DNA of 64,000 bases from Plectrocnemia conspersa (Eukaryota; Arthropoda; Insecta; Trichoptera; Polycentropodidae), in contig VTFK01000279.1 in the NCBI GenBank assembly GCA_009617715.1, positions 310,001 to 374,000 of the forward strand, in the 5' to 3' direction. The stretch's first letter is position 1. Each line of letters opens with the position of its first letter. The position numbers and the translations under genes are program-made. Below the pieces are notes generated by a model that saw only the letters and a list, made by a program, of their open reading frames with translations, searched no databases and was not told where the DNA came from. Shown piece after piece: positions 49,381-60,459 of this stretch.

Positions 49381-50600
49381 AAGCTAGCGGAAAAAAAATA
49401 CCTTTAAACTGTTAACTTGTTGGAGAGTATTCCTAAAAATAACGCACGTTAAGACTAGTAAAAATCAGTTAACAGCCTGAATTTTTGAAATAATACTAGA
49501 ACTGCTACTAAGATTCTTCGCTAGCTTAATTCTGTTTATGGCATTTACAAAAGCATATAAAACAATAAGAAGTACTGTTTATGATAAAAAATGCCGTTGT
49601 CTATAAAATGCTTATATGTGTTTGGTATCAAAACACTTTACCGTCATTTAGTAAAATATTACGAAAAAAATCCTTATGCACTAAAATTAATCAATGAAAA
49701 ATAAATCACTTTACAGCGCACCAAATTAATAAATTGACGGAGCATATATGAGCTAATTTTAAATTAAAAAATAAATCATGGCTTTCAATGTTAAGATATA
49801 GAAAAAGCTTTTGAGACAGTATGATTTACAAATTATACAAATACAAAACCACTGATTATCTGATACGATTATTACACTCAAACCTAAGAAGTAAAACTAT
49901 GTTGTTTCTAAATAATGAACATTTGATAGTGCAAAAAAATTTTAGATAAAAATCGACAAGGAAGTTTTCTTTAGTCAAGAAATTAAAAAAATACGCGTTT
50001 TCTATGTATCAATTGCGAATTCATTACAAAAAAAATTGGTAACGTAAATAAATAATTCAAAACGTGAAAAATAAAATGAACGAGAAAAATAGTTTATTAT
50101 ATTTACGAAACGTAGACAAAATTTGCCACCGCCTCTAAAAAAAATAAAAATCTAGAGTTTGTACGTGGATTTTAAGCTTATATTAAATTTTACAACTTTA
50201 CTTTAAAGTTCTTGCGGCCATTGCGGCCTTTACACCGATATTTATTCGAAAGAACGCACTTACCACAAAAAATAAAATCTTAATAAACAACTAAATACTG
50301 TTAAAAAATTGCAAGTCAGAATGTTAAACGACCGAAGGATGTGTTTAATGATCATTAAAATTGCATAGCATGCTAAGTGCGTGGTGATAGTGGCAGTTCG
50401 CATGTTGCTATCTTTTAGACATGCAACTTGTGCCTATTTATACATTCATATGGCAAAGATTTGTTTCAGAAAAAATATTATGCTAATTTCTTATAGGCAA
50501 TATTTGTACGTACGTAGATATTACTAAATAATACAGTTACGTTTTTAAATTTACTGAATTCAAGCAGATTTCGCTGCTAATAATTGAAGCTACTAAAACT
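49381..50600. other. AT-rich stretch, nothing recognised
   Basis: Filler up to the hAT-derived element. Confidence 0.55.
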
Positions 50601-50610
50601 GTATAAAAGT
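50601..50610 (+). repeat. Left flanking direct repeat (putative target-site duplication)
   Basis: GTATAAAAGT, identical to 53768-53777 at the other end of the element. Confidence 0.75.
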
Positions 50611-51017
50611 GGCAACGTCACAAATAAGCGCGGACAAATGAGCGTGTGTCAAAAGAGCGCTGCATTATAAGCGCTGCGTCATAAAAGCGCTTGCCAAAGT
50701 AGCGCTGTAACAAAATAGCGTGCGTCAAATGCGCAGACAGTCATATGAACGTTTGACAAAAGAAAGCACGTCATAAGAGCGCAAAAATACTTGAAGAATG
50801 AAGAATTTTAGGAATGAGGTATACAAAATATAGGTAAATTGTGAAAAATTTACAAAGAATAAAAATTCACGAAACATAGGCGGTAAAATTAATATTTTAT
50901 GTGCCAGACCGTATTTACGATTAAAATGATTAGTCAATATAAACATTATTATTTATTGATAATTACGTACATAAAAAAGTATGGCTCCCCATCCCCATGC
51001 GTACGATATACATATAT
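50611..51017 (+). repeat. Left terminal inverted repeat (~407 bp)
   Basis: Inverted homologue of ~53366-53767. It includes the motif array, then AGGCGGTAAAATTA, TACGTACATA and GCTCCCCATCCCCAT in the same order as the complement of the right arm, with scattered substitutions and indels. Confidence 0.9.
50627..50790 (+). repeat. Array of ~11 subterminal AGCGC-type motifs, left arm
   Basis: Units starting AGCG or a variant lie at 50627, 50641, 50656, 50670, 50686, 50701, 50717, 50731 (GCGC), 50748 (AACG), ~50763 and 50778. Spacing is 14-17 bp. Best-kept units resemble AGCGCTGCGTCATAAA. hAT transposases are known to bind multiple short subterminal repeats, so these are candidate transposase sites. 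Confidence 0.8.
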
Positions 51018-51419
51018 TTTGTACTAAAATGAAAGGCTGATTTTAAATTTATCATTAAATTTGTTTTATATTGTTTCATTAAATTGACAAATATTATTAT
51101 TATTAATTAAATTATAAATAAATAATTTAAATTATTAATAAAATATTAATAATTATCGACTCGATTTTCATTGAATGCGTATAATAGGGCAGGTAAGTAT
51201 ACGGCCCCTCAGTAGTTAGATATCATTCCTACTACTATTACTATCACAGTAATAATAACACAGTTATTATTAAATTCATCATCATTTTCTTAAACATCCA
51301 TTATTATATCGTCATTCGTAATTATATCGATAATTTTTCAAAATAAATCAATATATCTATTTATAAATAATTAAAACACAGATTACTAATTGTTAGTAAT
51401 TTACTAGCTAGAAAAGACT

Positions 51420-52400
51420 AATATTAATATTTTAGTTGACGCTAAAAATGTCGATAGTTGTCAACCGCTGATTTGAATAGTGCGAGCGAGATAGCGAGCT
51501 CTGCTTGCATCTCGCTCTTTTTTCTAATCGTTTTTATTTCATAACAGACACACAATATTAAGTAAGAATTATGCACAATTAGAACATATAATCCCGTTTC
51601 ATCCCATATCATAAAAATATCGATACCTTTGAAGGAAAAAATGGGTTTAAGAGGAATAAATGATAACTAAAAACTGTCAAGAAAGCGTTATGCGGTCTTA
51701 ACACAACTCGATTCGGCCATATTCCGATGAAAAATTTTACAATAAACTTACACTCGTAAATTTAAGATTATTGACTTATTTGCATTAGTTGAAAATTGAA
51801 TATTACTAAAATGTGTTTACCACAAGTGTTTTTAGCATTAATAAATTGAAATTGTCAAAATTAGCTCGAACACAAAGCCAATAAATGCATTGAAAGTTTT
51901 GTCGACGTAAGAGTGCCACGCTTGGTATACGATGTCGACTTACTAGCACAAAGGGTTACACAGAAAATTCCAAAGACATTACCTTGTCAACGGCATGATG
52001 CATAGAATTGTAAATATCGCACTTTCGGCGTCAATTGGCATCCCTTCCCCCGCGAGGCCGGCGGGGGAAGGGACGCGTCGCATCCGGTGCACGCCGTAGA
52101 AAAACACTGTTGCAACGGTGCCTTGCATAGTAACACTAATTTGAATTATACACTGCTTAATTCTAACACATACACTAAATTACACTATCACTTTATAATT
52201 AAAAACATCGAAACGGATTTTATTATAAAAAAATTATGAACGAGAACACTTATTTGAGAAAAATGTAACAAAAGAATTTATTCGTCTGTTTACGACCGTG
52301 GTCGCATAGCTACTGGTCTTTTTTTTTTAAATATTTCTAGATGCATCCAGACAATTTAAGGTTATGTTTCATTAAAAATACTAAATGTCATTCACCTCTT
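51420..52400. other. Interior of the hAT-derived element; GC-rich hairpin, unassigned
   Basis: Less AT-rich than the surroundings. Contains GAGCGAGAT/ATCTCGCTC (~51487-51520), a 12-bp-arm GC hairpin (52042-52072) and GTCGACGTAAG/TGTCGACTTA-like repeats near 51903-51945. It may be captured host DNA or a nested element; no coding motif was recognised. Confidence 0.4.
52042..52072. repeat. GC-rich hairpin, perfect 12-bp arms
   Basis: CCCTTCCCCCGC (52042-52053) and GCGGGGGAAGGG (52061-52072) around a 7-nt loop GAGGCCG. Confidence 0.9.
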
Positions 52401-52769
52401 TGTCTATTTTTAAAATATTTATCTCTAATTCGAATTATTTTAATGCAAGTTGTTTGTTTATTTTTAAATATGTATCTCTCGTTCGATTTATTTAAATGCG
52501 AGAGTGACACGAAGGTCATCTTTATTGTTGACTTGTTGACCCTTTAAAAGTATAATGTCGATGATTTCAAGTTTTATATTATTTAAATCTAATTTATATG
52601 TGCCAAATTTACGACATTTTCAAATGACGTTCTTTCGTTGAAAATTGTGAAGAAAAAAAATACTTTTATTACATATTGATAATGGGGGTTAGGGGAGGCT
52701 GAACAAAACTATATTTTAGAATTTATTTTATTTATTTCATAAACATATTAGGTATGTATTTATTTTTAT

Positions 52770-53196
52770 TGAAAATTAATTTTATTCGACGCTCCTTCTT
52801 ACAAAAGTCAGCAATAACCGCATTATATAATAAGTATATTGTCTTTCTTTAATTTGTCTAAGAGTTTTTTTTCGATTGATAATAATGCAAGAGCTGACAA
52901 TTTATTCTCACTTTTTTTAATAATGTGTCTGATTCACTTAGAAAATACAATAATTCAACATATTTGCCTCCATTTACGGTATTATTATTTTCAGAGGGCC
53001 CTTGCAAAGAAAGTTCTTGTTTAGATAAAAAGCAAATTACGTCAATTAATTTGGAAATAATATATCTGTTTGCAGTAACTATCTTATTATTTAATTCAAC
53101 ATTTGCTTTAAATTGAGCACTGAAAAAATCATTAATACGATTTTCTTTACTAATTTTTTTAATTGTATAGTAGCGCATATGTGAGGTTAAGAGCAT
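52770..53196 (-). pseudogene. hAT transposase remnant (DUF4371 part fused to C-terminus by deletion)
   Basis: The minus-strand frame 53196-52858 contains INDFFSAQFKANVELNNKIV...NRYIISKLIDVICFLSKQEL...GGKYVELLYFLSESD, the DUF4371-type N-terminal half of ZMYM-like hAT transposases. After a frameshift at a 7-A run (plus strand ~52912-52918) the adjacent frame reads SENKLSALALLSIEKKLLDK, the conserved C-terminal dimerisation segment, and after another shift VIADFCKKERRI. The several hundred residues normally between these parts, including the RNase H-like catalytic core, are missing. It is therefore an internally deleted, non-functional transposase. Confidence 0.85.
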
Positions 53197-53365
53197 TCGT
53201 ACTTTTTACGAGCTTCAATTAAATTATAATAAATTTAAAAATATAGTGTTTATTCCCATTCCCCCTATTTTACGAGTTTCACCTAAATTGTAATAAATTT
53301 AAAATATAGTTTTGTTCCTATCCCCTAACCGCATGCCCTGTTTTCAAAGTTATCGCACGACACTG

Positions 53366-53767
53366 ATATGCATATATCGCATGTATGGGGATGGGGAGCT
53401 ATACTTTCGTATGTACGTAAAAATTAATAAATAATAATATTTTTATTGTCTAATCATTTTATTCGTCATTGCGCTCTATCACATAAAATACTAATTTTAC
53501 CGCCTATATCTCGTGAATTTTAATTCTTAGTGAATTTCTCACAATTACTTATATTTTGTATACTTATTTTCTAAAATATTCATTACTTGATATATATCAA
53601 GTTGTTTTTGTGCTCTTATGACGTGCTCTATTTTGTTAAGCGCTCATATGACTCTCTGCGCATTTGACGCACGCTATTTTGTAATAGAGCTACTTTGGTA
53701 AACGCTCTTATGACGCAGCGCTTATAATGCAGCGCTCATTTGACGCACGCTCTTTTGACCGGCTGCC
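53366..53767 (-). repeat. Right terminal inverted repeat (~402 bp)
   Basis: Inverted homologue of the left arm. It carries an extra TTGATATATATCAA palindrome at about 53588-53601 not seen in the left arm. Confidence 0.9.
53605..53760 (-). repeat. Array of subterminal AGCGC-type motifs, right arm
   Basis: The complement of this stretch reads as the same ordered series: AGCGTGCGTCAAATG, AGCGCTGCATTATA, AGCGCTGCGTCATAAG, AGCGTTTACCAAAGT and so on. It matches the left array unit by unit. Confidence 0.8.
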
Positions 53768-53777
53768 GTATAAAAGT
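53768..53777 (+). repeat. Right flanking direct repeat (putative target-site duplication)
   Basis: GTATAAAAGT, identical to 50601-50610. Confidence 0.75.
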
Positions 53778-54639
53778 ATTTAAGACAGTTCTGATTGAGG
53801 CAGGATAGTGTACAAGTGCTCGAATCCCATATGATCCCTGGTGTTTCTCAAAATAGTGACTGGAGATCAGAATTAGTAATTATTACATAGATATTATTCC
53901 GATCGATCATCACAGATAAAGATAATCTATATTTATAGTCTCAGGAAATAAATATTGTAATGATTATTTAAAATTTGTTGTATATATTAGGTATTGAAAA
54001 ACAATCTTTAATAATGAGCTATTTCAGCACATAAAAAAAATTGTAATTGACATGTTATATGTCGATAATGTTTTTATTGCTAACTTAAAGCAATTCGAAA
54101 ATCAATTCGACATTTCTAAAATCACAAAGAAAGTCGCTAATAGGGTCATGATCTGCCTCGAGAATATTTGAAGTACCTACTTATTTTCTCTGGCAGATAA
54201 AAATCATTCAACAAAAATATCATAGATTATTAAGAGTTATATGATACGATAAATTTTAAAGCAATGCAAATAGTTTATGATTAACACTATAGGTGTTTTA
54301 ATGGTAATCATGTTTTAAACAAAAAATTGAAAAAGCGAATTGTAACTTATATGAATCACAGGTAACGCAGATTAGTGTATAAAATTGGAATTTGAGCCAT
54401 GGCCTTTCAGGTCAATAGTCAGAGACATATACCACTCATCAGTCGTGTTTTTATTATTAAACTATTTAGCATTTAAACTGTTTACATCCGACAGATCTAT
54501 GTTACTACATCCAACGTCTTACCAACTACATTTTCTTTAAAATACTTAGAGCACAAAGATATTTGATGCAACAAAAAAACCAGAAACTACAAATAAGTTA
54601 CGCCAGACGTCCCTTCATGTGAAACTGTTTTACTATAGT
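53778..54639. other. AT-rich stretch, nothing recognised
   Basis: Filler. Confidence 0.5.
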
Positions 54640-55130
54640 ATATATGTATATACATATATTTTCTATATTCATTGAATCTATTGATGTGTGCAAATGGCGC
54701 ATAATAATACTGCGCCGATCCTGTCTTTATAACTTTTGTGACAAAAAGCTTCGTACACCAAAAGTCTATTTGCTCAATTAATGCCCTTCGGGCAGGGTGG
54801 AAACGTTTCTGTATATTTGCCGAGACGGAATAACGTTAACGTGTCCGATTGTCTGCTACGTTTGTCTTTGTGCGACTTCCGAGGAGCGTCTTTGTGCGTC
54901 GGTCGCGCCCTTTGCGTGTTTCTCGCTGCCCCCTCGCTTTCGTTTCACTTTTGTGTAATTGATGAACGATATTTATGATAAAGATAAAGATATGGAACAG
55001 GGCGGATGGGCGGATAGATGGATGGGTAGCGGAAATTGCTGCGGAGAGAATGAACGACTGGTTTAAAGAATAAAAAGTAAAACGGAGGGAGGGAATTGTG
55101 AGTGCATCTTCGCAACGAATTGCAATAAAC
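54640..55130. promoter_or_regulatory. GC-richer island, candidate non-coding element
   Basis: A compositional island; the 65-codon open frame 54781-54978 has no known domain. Confidence 0.25.
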
Positions 55131-55979
55131 GTAAAATTTATTTTATTTATATGTATATATTCATCTAAGCAATTTTCTATACTTATTGCACAGAGAAAAA
55201 TATTCCTAATCTTTTAATAAAATCTTGGCTTAGTATGCTGTTTGTTTATATTTCAACAAATCTGGTTTTGCATAGGCCTTTTATAAATTATTGTCGATTT
55301 AAAGATATATTTAAAATTATTTATTGTAAAATATAATTATATATGATATATTAAGAAAAAGAAGTATGTGTTTTACTATAATTATTATTAAACGTATTTA
55401 AATTAAATTTTATATTAATATATTTTCAGAGGTCCGCAAAAATAAATATTATTTAGACCTACTTGATATTATTCAATAAATTGCATTATTCAATAAATTT
55501 TACGTTAGTGTTTTATGAAGCTACTACTTATTTGATTGTTTTAGGTTTATAAGTTAAATGCAAACAACGAAGGTATATATTATACAAAATTTTATAGAAA
55601 TAAATATATTAATATGTATTATATAAACAAAAAAGTATGACCCTTTCATTTTATTTTTTCCATTCATTTCCATAATTATTATTATTAAAAGTATAAAAAA
55701 CGTGTTTTGATATACTCCACACAAATTGTATCATATCATGCCATTCCGTTTTAAATAAAACCATTCAGAGCTTTCGTATTTCTGCTGCATTCACATTCCT
55801 TATTCATAACTCACGATTCACATTCATATAAATTAAAGTTAGTTTATGAATGGCGGATTAACAATGGGAGATATATTATTCACTCTTCATACAAATATTA
55901 TTATATACAAACTGTTGTAATTATCTAAAGAATTATTATTATTATTATTATTATTATAACAATTGCTACTTTTTTGGTG
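55131..55979. other. AT-rich stretch with ATT microsatellite
   Basis: Filler; ATT run at 55932-55957. Confidence 0.55.
55932..55957. repeat. ATT microsatellite
   Basis: About eight to nine ATT units. Confidence 0.9.
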
Positions 55980-56280
55980 GTTTTATTACACCAATCTACA
56001 ACGGTTCTGTTGTGTCGAATTTGTGGTATTACAGGATAAAATGTCTGGAGAGATAATGTCGTCGTAGCAAATGGCGCCGCGGGCCACTCCATACTTCCTC
56101 CCCTTTGCTTTCTCTTTCGCCAGAAGCAAACCAGAATATGTTGGAAAGCAATAAACATCAAATGAAAGCGGTGCATTTTTCTCTTGCACGGTAAAAGGTT
56201 TGGATAGGAACTTTCTTACAATTTTCCGCTTGCCTAGAGCCTATGAGGTTTGCATGTGGTCTATCGATCGATTGGCTTTA
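55980..56280. promoter_or_regulatory. GC-richer island, candidate non-coding element
   Basis: Includes AAATGGCGCCGCGGGCCACT (~56070). Minus-strand open frames without domains. Confidence 0.25.
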
Positions 56281-56406
56281 TAAGTATACATTATGAGTAT
56301 ATTCAAAAGCTTAATACAATTTTAATATATGAGAAATATATAAAACAAATATTAATATCTGTACTAAAAGTCCAGTAAATATAAGAATAAAAATTTCAAA
56401 TAACAT

Positions 56407-56712
56407 GTGGCAACTTCGAGGGATGAATCGTGTTGGTGTGGCACACGTTATGTCAGTGTTGACTGTACCACAAATTTCGTGGCTCAACTGAATAAATCGG
56501 GCCCCACAGAATTAGTATTGAAAAATTTTACTAAGAAAAGAGTTCAAACTTCAAGTGCAAATTCAAGTTTAAAGTTCAAAATTTTACTAAGAAAAAAGAC
56601 CTTGTCATTCACAAGAAGCTTGCTGTTGTTGCTTTATCACATGGCAAGGTTGGTGCGAGCGAGTGAGAATGATGCTGATCTGGCTCATGATAAGTATGAT
56701 GCGAGCGAGTGA
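56407..56712 (+). other. 101-codon open frame with internal direct repeats; unknown
   Basis: The frame contains two copies of ATTTTACTAAGAAAA (~56525-56539 and ~56581-56595) and two of GCGAGCGAGTGA (~56657-56668 and ~56701-56712), so it looks repeat-derived. No recognisable protein family; coding status doubtful. Confidence 0.2.
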
Positions 56713-57530
56713 CAAATGATTTTGTTAAGCCTAGTGGATAAAGGTTAACTAAATAAATCAGCTCACACAAATATGTATTTATAATTATGTTATTATCCCC
56801 AAATAAAATTTTGCATATTTATTAATTTAAGATTATTGGTAAAAAATATCAGATCAGCTCTTGTACTTCATAAATTGTTATTACAATATCATTTGAACAA
56901 ATTGTATCAAGTAATATATGCATATATATTTAATTAGGATATCATAAAAAAATCTATGTATTTTAGTAAAAAAAAAATTATTCACAACACATCATTTGAA
57001 TTAAAATGCTATTGCATTATTGTGATAAAGGAAAATATAAGACATTAAAAATATTAAAGTGTATTTCTACAAAACAGTATGTTCTTATTGAACTGCTTAA
57101 CTCGATTTGTATAAATGTACTTTTTATTGGCTTTTAAACTTCCCCTTATATCTTTTTTTTTTTTATTTATTTGAGGGTGCAATGAAAAGTAAGTGTACAA
57201 AAGTATCAATTGTAATTATAATACTTTTGCCTATTAAAACATTATGTTTATGAATTTTCGAAAACTTCATACATTTTGATACACGCTTTTAGGTATATAT
57301 ATAATATTGTTAATATTCACGTTTAATATATTTCTCTGTAAAAATTTCATTCCCGATTTATCATGTATGAAAAGCTCGAGACTACCCGTTTTAACGTCAG
57401 TTCAAAATGTTAGGTATTACAAAGCTGTCACATTATCGATATCATAAAATTCCACGTGTCAAAGTATGAAACTTTTACAAAAAAAAATATACAGATATAT
57501 AATATTTTATCTATAAAATTTTATTATAAA
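56713..57530. other. AT-rich intron sequence just downstream of the Rbp6-like exon
   Basis: Nothing recognised apart from simple A/T runs. Confidence 0.6.
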
Positions 57531-57537
57531 TTCTTAC
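57531..57537 (-). other. Splice donor of the Rbp6-like exon
   Basis: On the minus strand the exon ends ...CATAGAG and is followed directly by GTAAGAA, a near-consensus U1 5' splice site. This places the exon end within a Gly codon, as expected for the RHRG|FGF junction of RRM2. Confidence 0.85.
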
Positions 57538-57586
57538 CTCTATGCCTGTTGGTCTGTTTGTCGAACATAAGCATGGCGTCCTCGAT
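57538..57586 (-). CDS. Rbp6: Internal 49-bp exon of a Musashi-family RNA-binding protein (RRM2, Rbp6-like)
   Basis: Read on the minus strand, this exon encodes IEDAMLMFDKQTNRHR plus the first base of a following Gly codon (16 codons + 1 nt, so it starts in phase 0 and ends in phase 1). From family knowledge, this peptide is the RRM2 segment of Musashi proteins joining the end of helix 1 to strand 2 and the loop before the RNP1 strand; the next residues in the family are FGFVTF. Musashi proteins bind UAG-containing mRNA 3' UTRs and regulate translation in the cytoplasm of neural and stem-like cells. The wording (DAMLMFDKQTNRHRG) matches the insect Rbp6/vertebrate Musashi type better than the more divergent Drosophila msi. 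Both splice sites are present and in frame. No flanking Musashi exon was recognised in the window, so the gene has long introns on both sides. The family call is firm; the choice of Rbp6 over msi is an inference from a short peptide. Confidence 0.9.
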
Positions 57587-57609
57587 CTGAAACACAAACA
57601 GAAATCAGG
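57587..57609 (-). other. Splice acceptor with polypyrimidine tract for the Rbp6-like exon
   Basis: On the minus strand the 23 nt before the exon run CCTGATTTCTG then TTTGTGTTTCAG, a pyrimidine/T-rich tract ending in CAG directly before ATCGAGGAC. The reading frame opens with a complete codon (phase 0). Confidence 0.85.
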
Positions 57610-58010
57610 GTATTAGTAACCAGTGTGGCGGAAGGGCAGAATTACCCCGGAGAAGAGAAAAGTATTAAAACTAACAAGCACTAATGTGAATTGATGACAT
57701 TACGGTCCGCCTGGAGGAGACGCGAAGAAGAGCTAAAGGCAACAAAAAAAATATACTGCTTGCGTACGTATGTAGTACGTAAAAGACAAAACTTTTCCAC
57801 GACGAAAATATTTTTCGATTAAAACGAGTCGTTAAATTGATATGGTCCGTGAGACGAACGGTTAGTCAAATAGGAACACTTTCGGCCCGAAAACAAACAT
57901 ATAAAGTCAAAGTGTCGTAATAAAAGCGATTAAAGCACCCGCCCGTGGATGACCCATTATGCAAATGTTTGACCTTAAAGCCAGCACGGCATTATAACGC
58001 AGGGTGTATT
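57610..58010. promoter_or_regulatory. GC-richer island just upstream of the Rbp6-like exon
   Basis: A compositional island adjoining the exon on its 5' side (minus strand). Could be intronic splicing or transcriptional regulatory sequence. No ORF. Confidence 0.3.
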
Positions 58011-59269
58011 GGAAAATAAAAATAATTCAGTGCTTGATTAGAATCGTTATTAAAAATCTAAGCTGATCATATACCGTAAGCTTTAAGCTCGAGCTGCTAA
58101 GCTTGAGCCTAACTATATAGCCAAATTATTTTTGTGTATTTGCTTAAAACATATTTTAATATTACGCCTTATATTAAATTTAAAATTTCTGAAAAATGTT
58201 GAAATATATAGAATAATACAAAACATTTAAGAGAATTAAAAACTATACGGTGTCTTCCAAATTCAGTTTTATCTTGAAAAGATAATGCAATCGACGTTTA
58301 AATAACAGCAAAATATTATTTGTTTCATTTTTTTTAAGAACGTTATTCAAAATATAGTAACAATATTTAAGATTTTTAAAGTGATTAATAAATCTGTCTT
58401 TATATAGCTTTTAAAATATTCAGATTGAAGAAATACAGCGGAAGGAAATAATTTATTAGTAATAAAATTGTAATATAAAGATTTTTTATTTGATAAAGTC
58501 TATAATTGCTGAAACAAAATAAAACACAAAACAGTATTAATTTAGATTTAGAATTAATTTTTTTAACAAGGTATCTAATATTTGATTTTATAGAAAAAAA
58601 TGTTGTAAATAAATATGCTAAAAAAATATATAAGCCGTGTGAAAATATACTACAATATATGTAATAATATAAATAACACATGTTTTAGTAAGCCTGATAC
58701 TTTAGAACCTATCCGTTCTTAGGGATATAAAGTACAGGATTATCTTGGCGAGTTGCCTTATCATTTAAGAAGTTAAATGTATACAATACTGTAAGTTATA
58801 TAAAAGGCATATTTAGATCAAATGGAATAAGAGGAATGCACAGTATAGCACAAGTTCAATTTGTCCATTTTGTGAACATAAACGATATGTATATCAAACT
58901 ATGTCATAAGAAAATTAGAGTATATATGATATTTTAAAATGCATTTCTAAGAATAAAACCATAGCTTGTGAAGTACGATAATATGACGGTAAATTTCTTA
59001 AATACAGCAAAATCTAGCGAAAGCTATTTTTTAATTAAATTTATTTATTATTTATTTTTTTGCTTATTATCAAAAAGCTTTTTATTGATAACATCTAACA
59101 TACCGATAATAAAGATAAGCTTTTTAAATCATGTATTGTATGATAAACAGCTTTTGAAATAAGATAAGGCCACTTTCTTTAAAAATATATTAAATATTAT
59201 ATCATGATTAAACGATAGAAATAATATGACGATTTTATATAAGACACGTCAGATTTTCATGTATGTATG
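58011..59269. other. AT-rich stretch, nothing recognised
   Basis: Open frames at 58400-58681 (-) and 58968-59162 (+) are AT-driven and without domains. Confidence 0.5.
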
Positions 59270-59900
59270 TATATATAATAAACAACGTGAAGGCACGTAC
59301 CCCGTAACGTTACGTAGCCGTCGAACGTTTGCCAACCTCTTGACATTTACATACAAAATTCATATAAAACTCATCTATAAAGTGAGTTTATAAGATCAGT
59401 CGGTATAATACACAAACTATTACTACTATATATATACACGTAAACACACGAAGCAGTAGTATTATAATATAAAGAGTATACGCGCGGTGTAGCGATTTTT
59501 TACGGTCGGGAAAATGTCAAATGTATTAGTGATATTTACAGCGTTCACAGTATGCCCGCGTATTTCGTAATAAACCGTGTAACGCTCTTTTATGCTTTCC
59601 ATAAATAATACGTGTCGGTATTATTTTTTTATACATACCAAAATGACAAAATGTGCGTTGTTGTATAGGATAAGCGGCAAGGAACGAACCAAAAAAACGC
59701 AACGATTTATTTTATTGCCTGTGTCAATTTTTTTACGGGGCGATCGTGTTTCGGATTAACGATTTCGTTTAAACACCGTCAATATATAATGCGTACTACA
59801 CGCGAAAGGAAAAGTTACGCTGTAAATATATTTTTAAGTTATTTACTGTATCGTGGAAACAGCTAAAATATGTATTTTAGAGTCGAGCGCTTCTAACCGT
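59270..59900. promoter_or_regulatory. Moderately GC-rich island, candidate non-coding element
   Basis: Contains CCCCGTAACGTTACGTAGCC (~59300) and TACGCGCGGTGTAGCG (~59478). No ORF. Confidence 0.25.
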
Positions 59901-60459
59901 TGTACGGTCGAAAAGTATTCGGTCAAATATATTTAAGTATAAATAAAAAGTAACTGTGATTTTAAGCAATCCGCATCTTTAGTAATACTTTTAATTTAAT
60001 TCTTAAAATGAGGCGTTTCAATAATATTTCAACTTAAACCTGTGATTTTGTAGTACAATTTTATGTACAAGCCATCAATCGTATTCATCCGTTTTCCTAG
60101 TATACGCGTTTAAGATATTTTCAACAGTTTATTTTATGGTCAAAAATCTGTATTAATAAAAACAATTTAAATATTTTTTTGCGAAAAAAATCAGAACATA
60201 TCTAAAATTTTTATTTGCAGCATACTATTTGAAGATGCCAGATCAGCTTTGTAGATAAGTTGTTGTGAGCTGCTCACAAAAAATTGTAAAGGCTCAAGAA
60301 TATAAAGTTTATATGATCAAATTTATAATTAAATATATGCTATACTTGGGTTATTTAATAATAAAATTTCATATTTAATGTAACATATAAAACTTTAATG
60401 TAATTGTGAATTAATATAATGAAATATAGAATCTGAATAGACATTATTATTATCAATTC
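59901..60459. other. AT-rich stretch, nothing recognised
   Basis: Filler. Confidence 0.5.

Larger units (their letters stand above)
50611..53767 (-). mobile_element. 3.16-kb hAT-derived element with ~400-bp terminal inverted repeats
   Basis: The left arm (50611-~51017) and right arm (~53366-53767) are inverted copies throughout, from GGCAACGTCA / GGCAGCCGGTCA at the tips through the motif array to a shared GCTCCCCATCCCCAT near the inner ends. A 10-bp direct repeat GTATAAAAGT flanks both sides (50601-50610 and 53768-53777). The interior carries a minus-strand hAT-type transposase remnant near the right arm and an unrelated-looking 51.4-52.4-kb segment. hAT elements normally make 8-bp duplications and have short TIRs. 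A 10-bp repeat and very long arms recall Mutator-like elements, but the coding remnant is hAT. The element is dead, or mobile only in trans. Confidence 0.85.
1..57537 (-). other. Presumed downstream intron of the Rbp6-like gene (partial, at least 57 kb)
   Basis: Everything on the 3' side of the donor at 57537 lacks a recognisable Musashi exon: I looked for FGFVTF, the [20 protein letters not shown]-type block and the PKEVM block and did not see them. The stretch also lacks any other recognisable host gene. It holds dead transposons and GC-richer islands, as expected for a long intron of a developmental gene. An unrecognised short exon, a different nested gene, or an intron end inside the window cannot be excluded by eye. 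Confidence 0.6.

Noticed and set aside
50627..50790. CRISPR array
   Set aside because: Units are about 15 bp with no unique spacers, are mirrored in the other arm, and lie in a eukaryotic transposon terminus.
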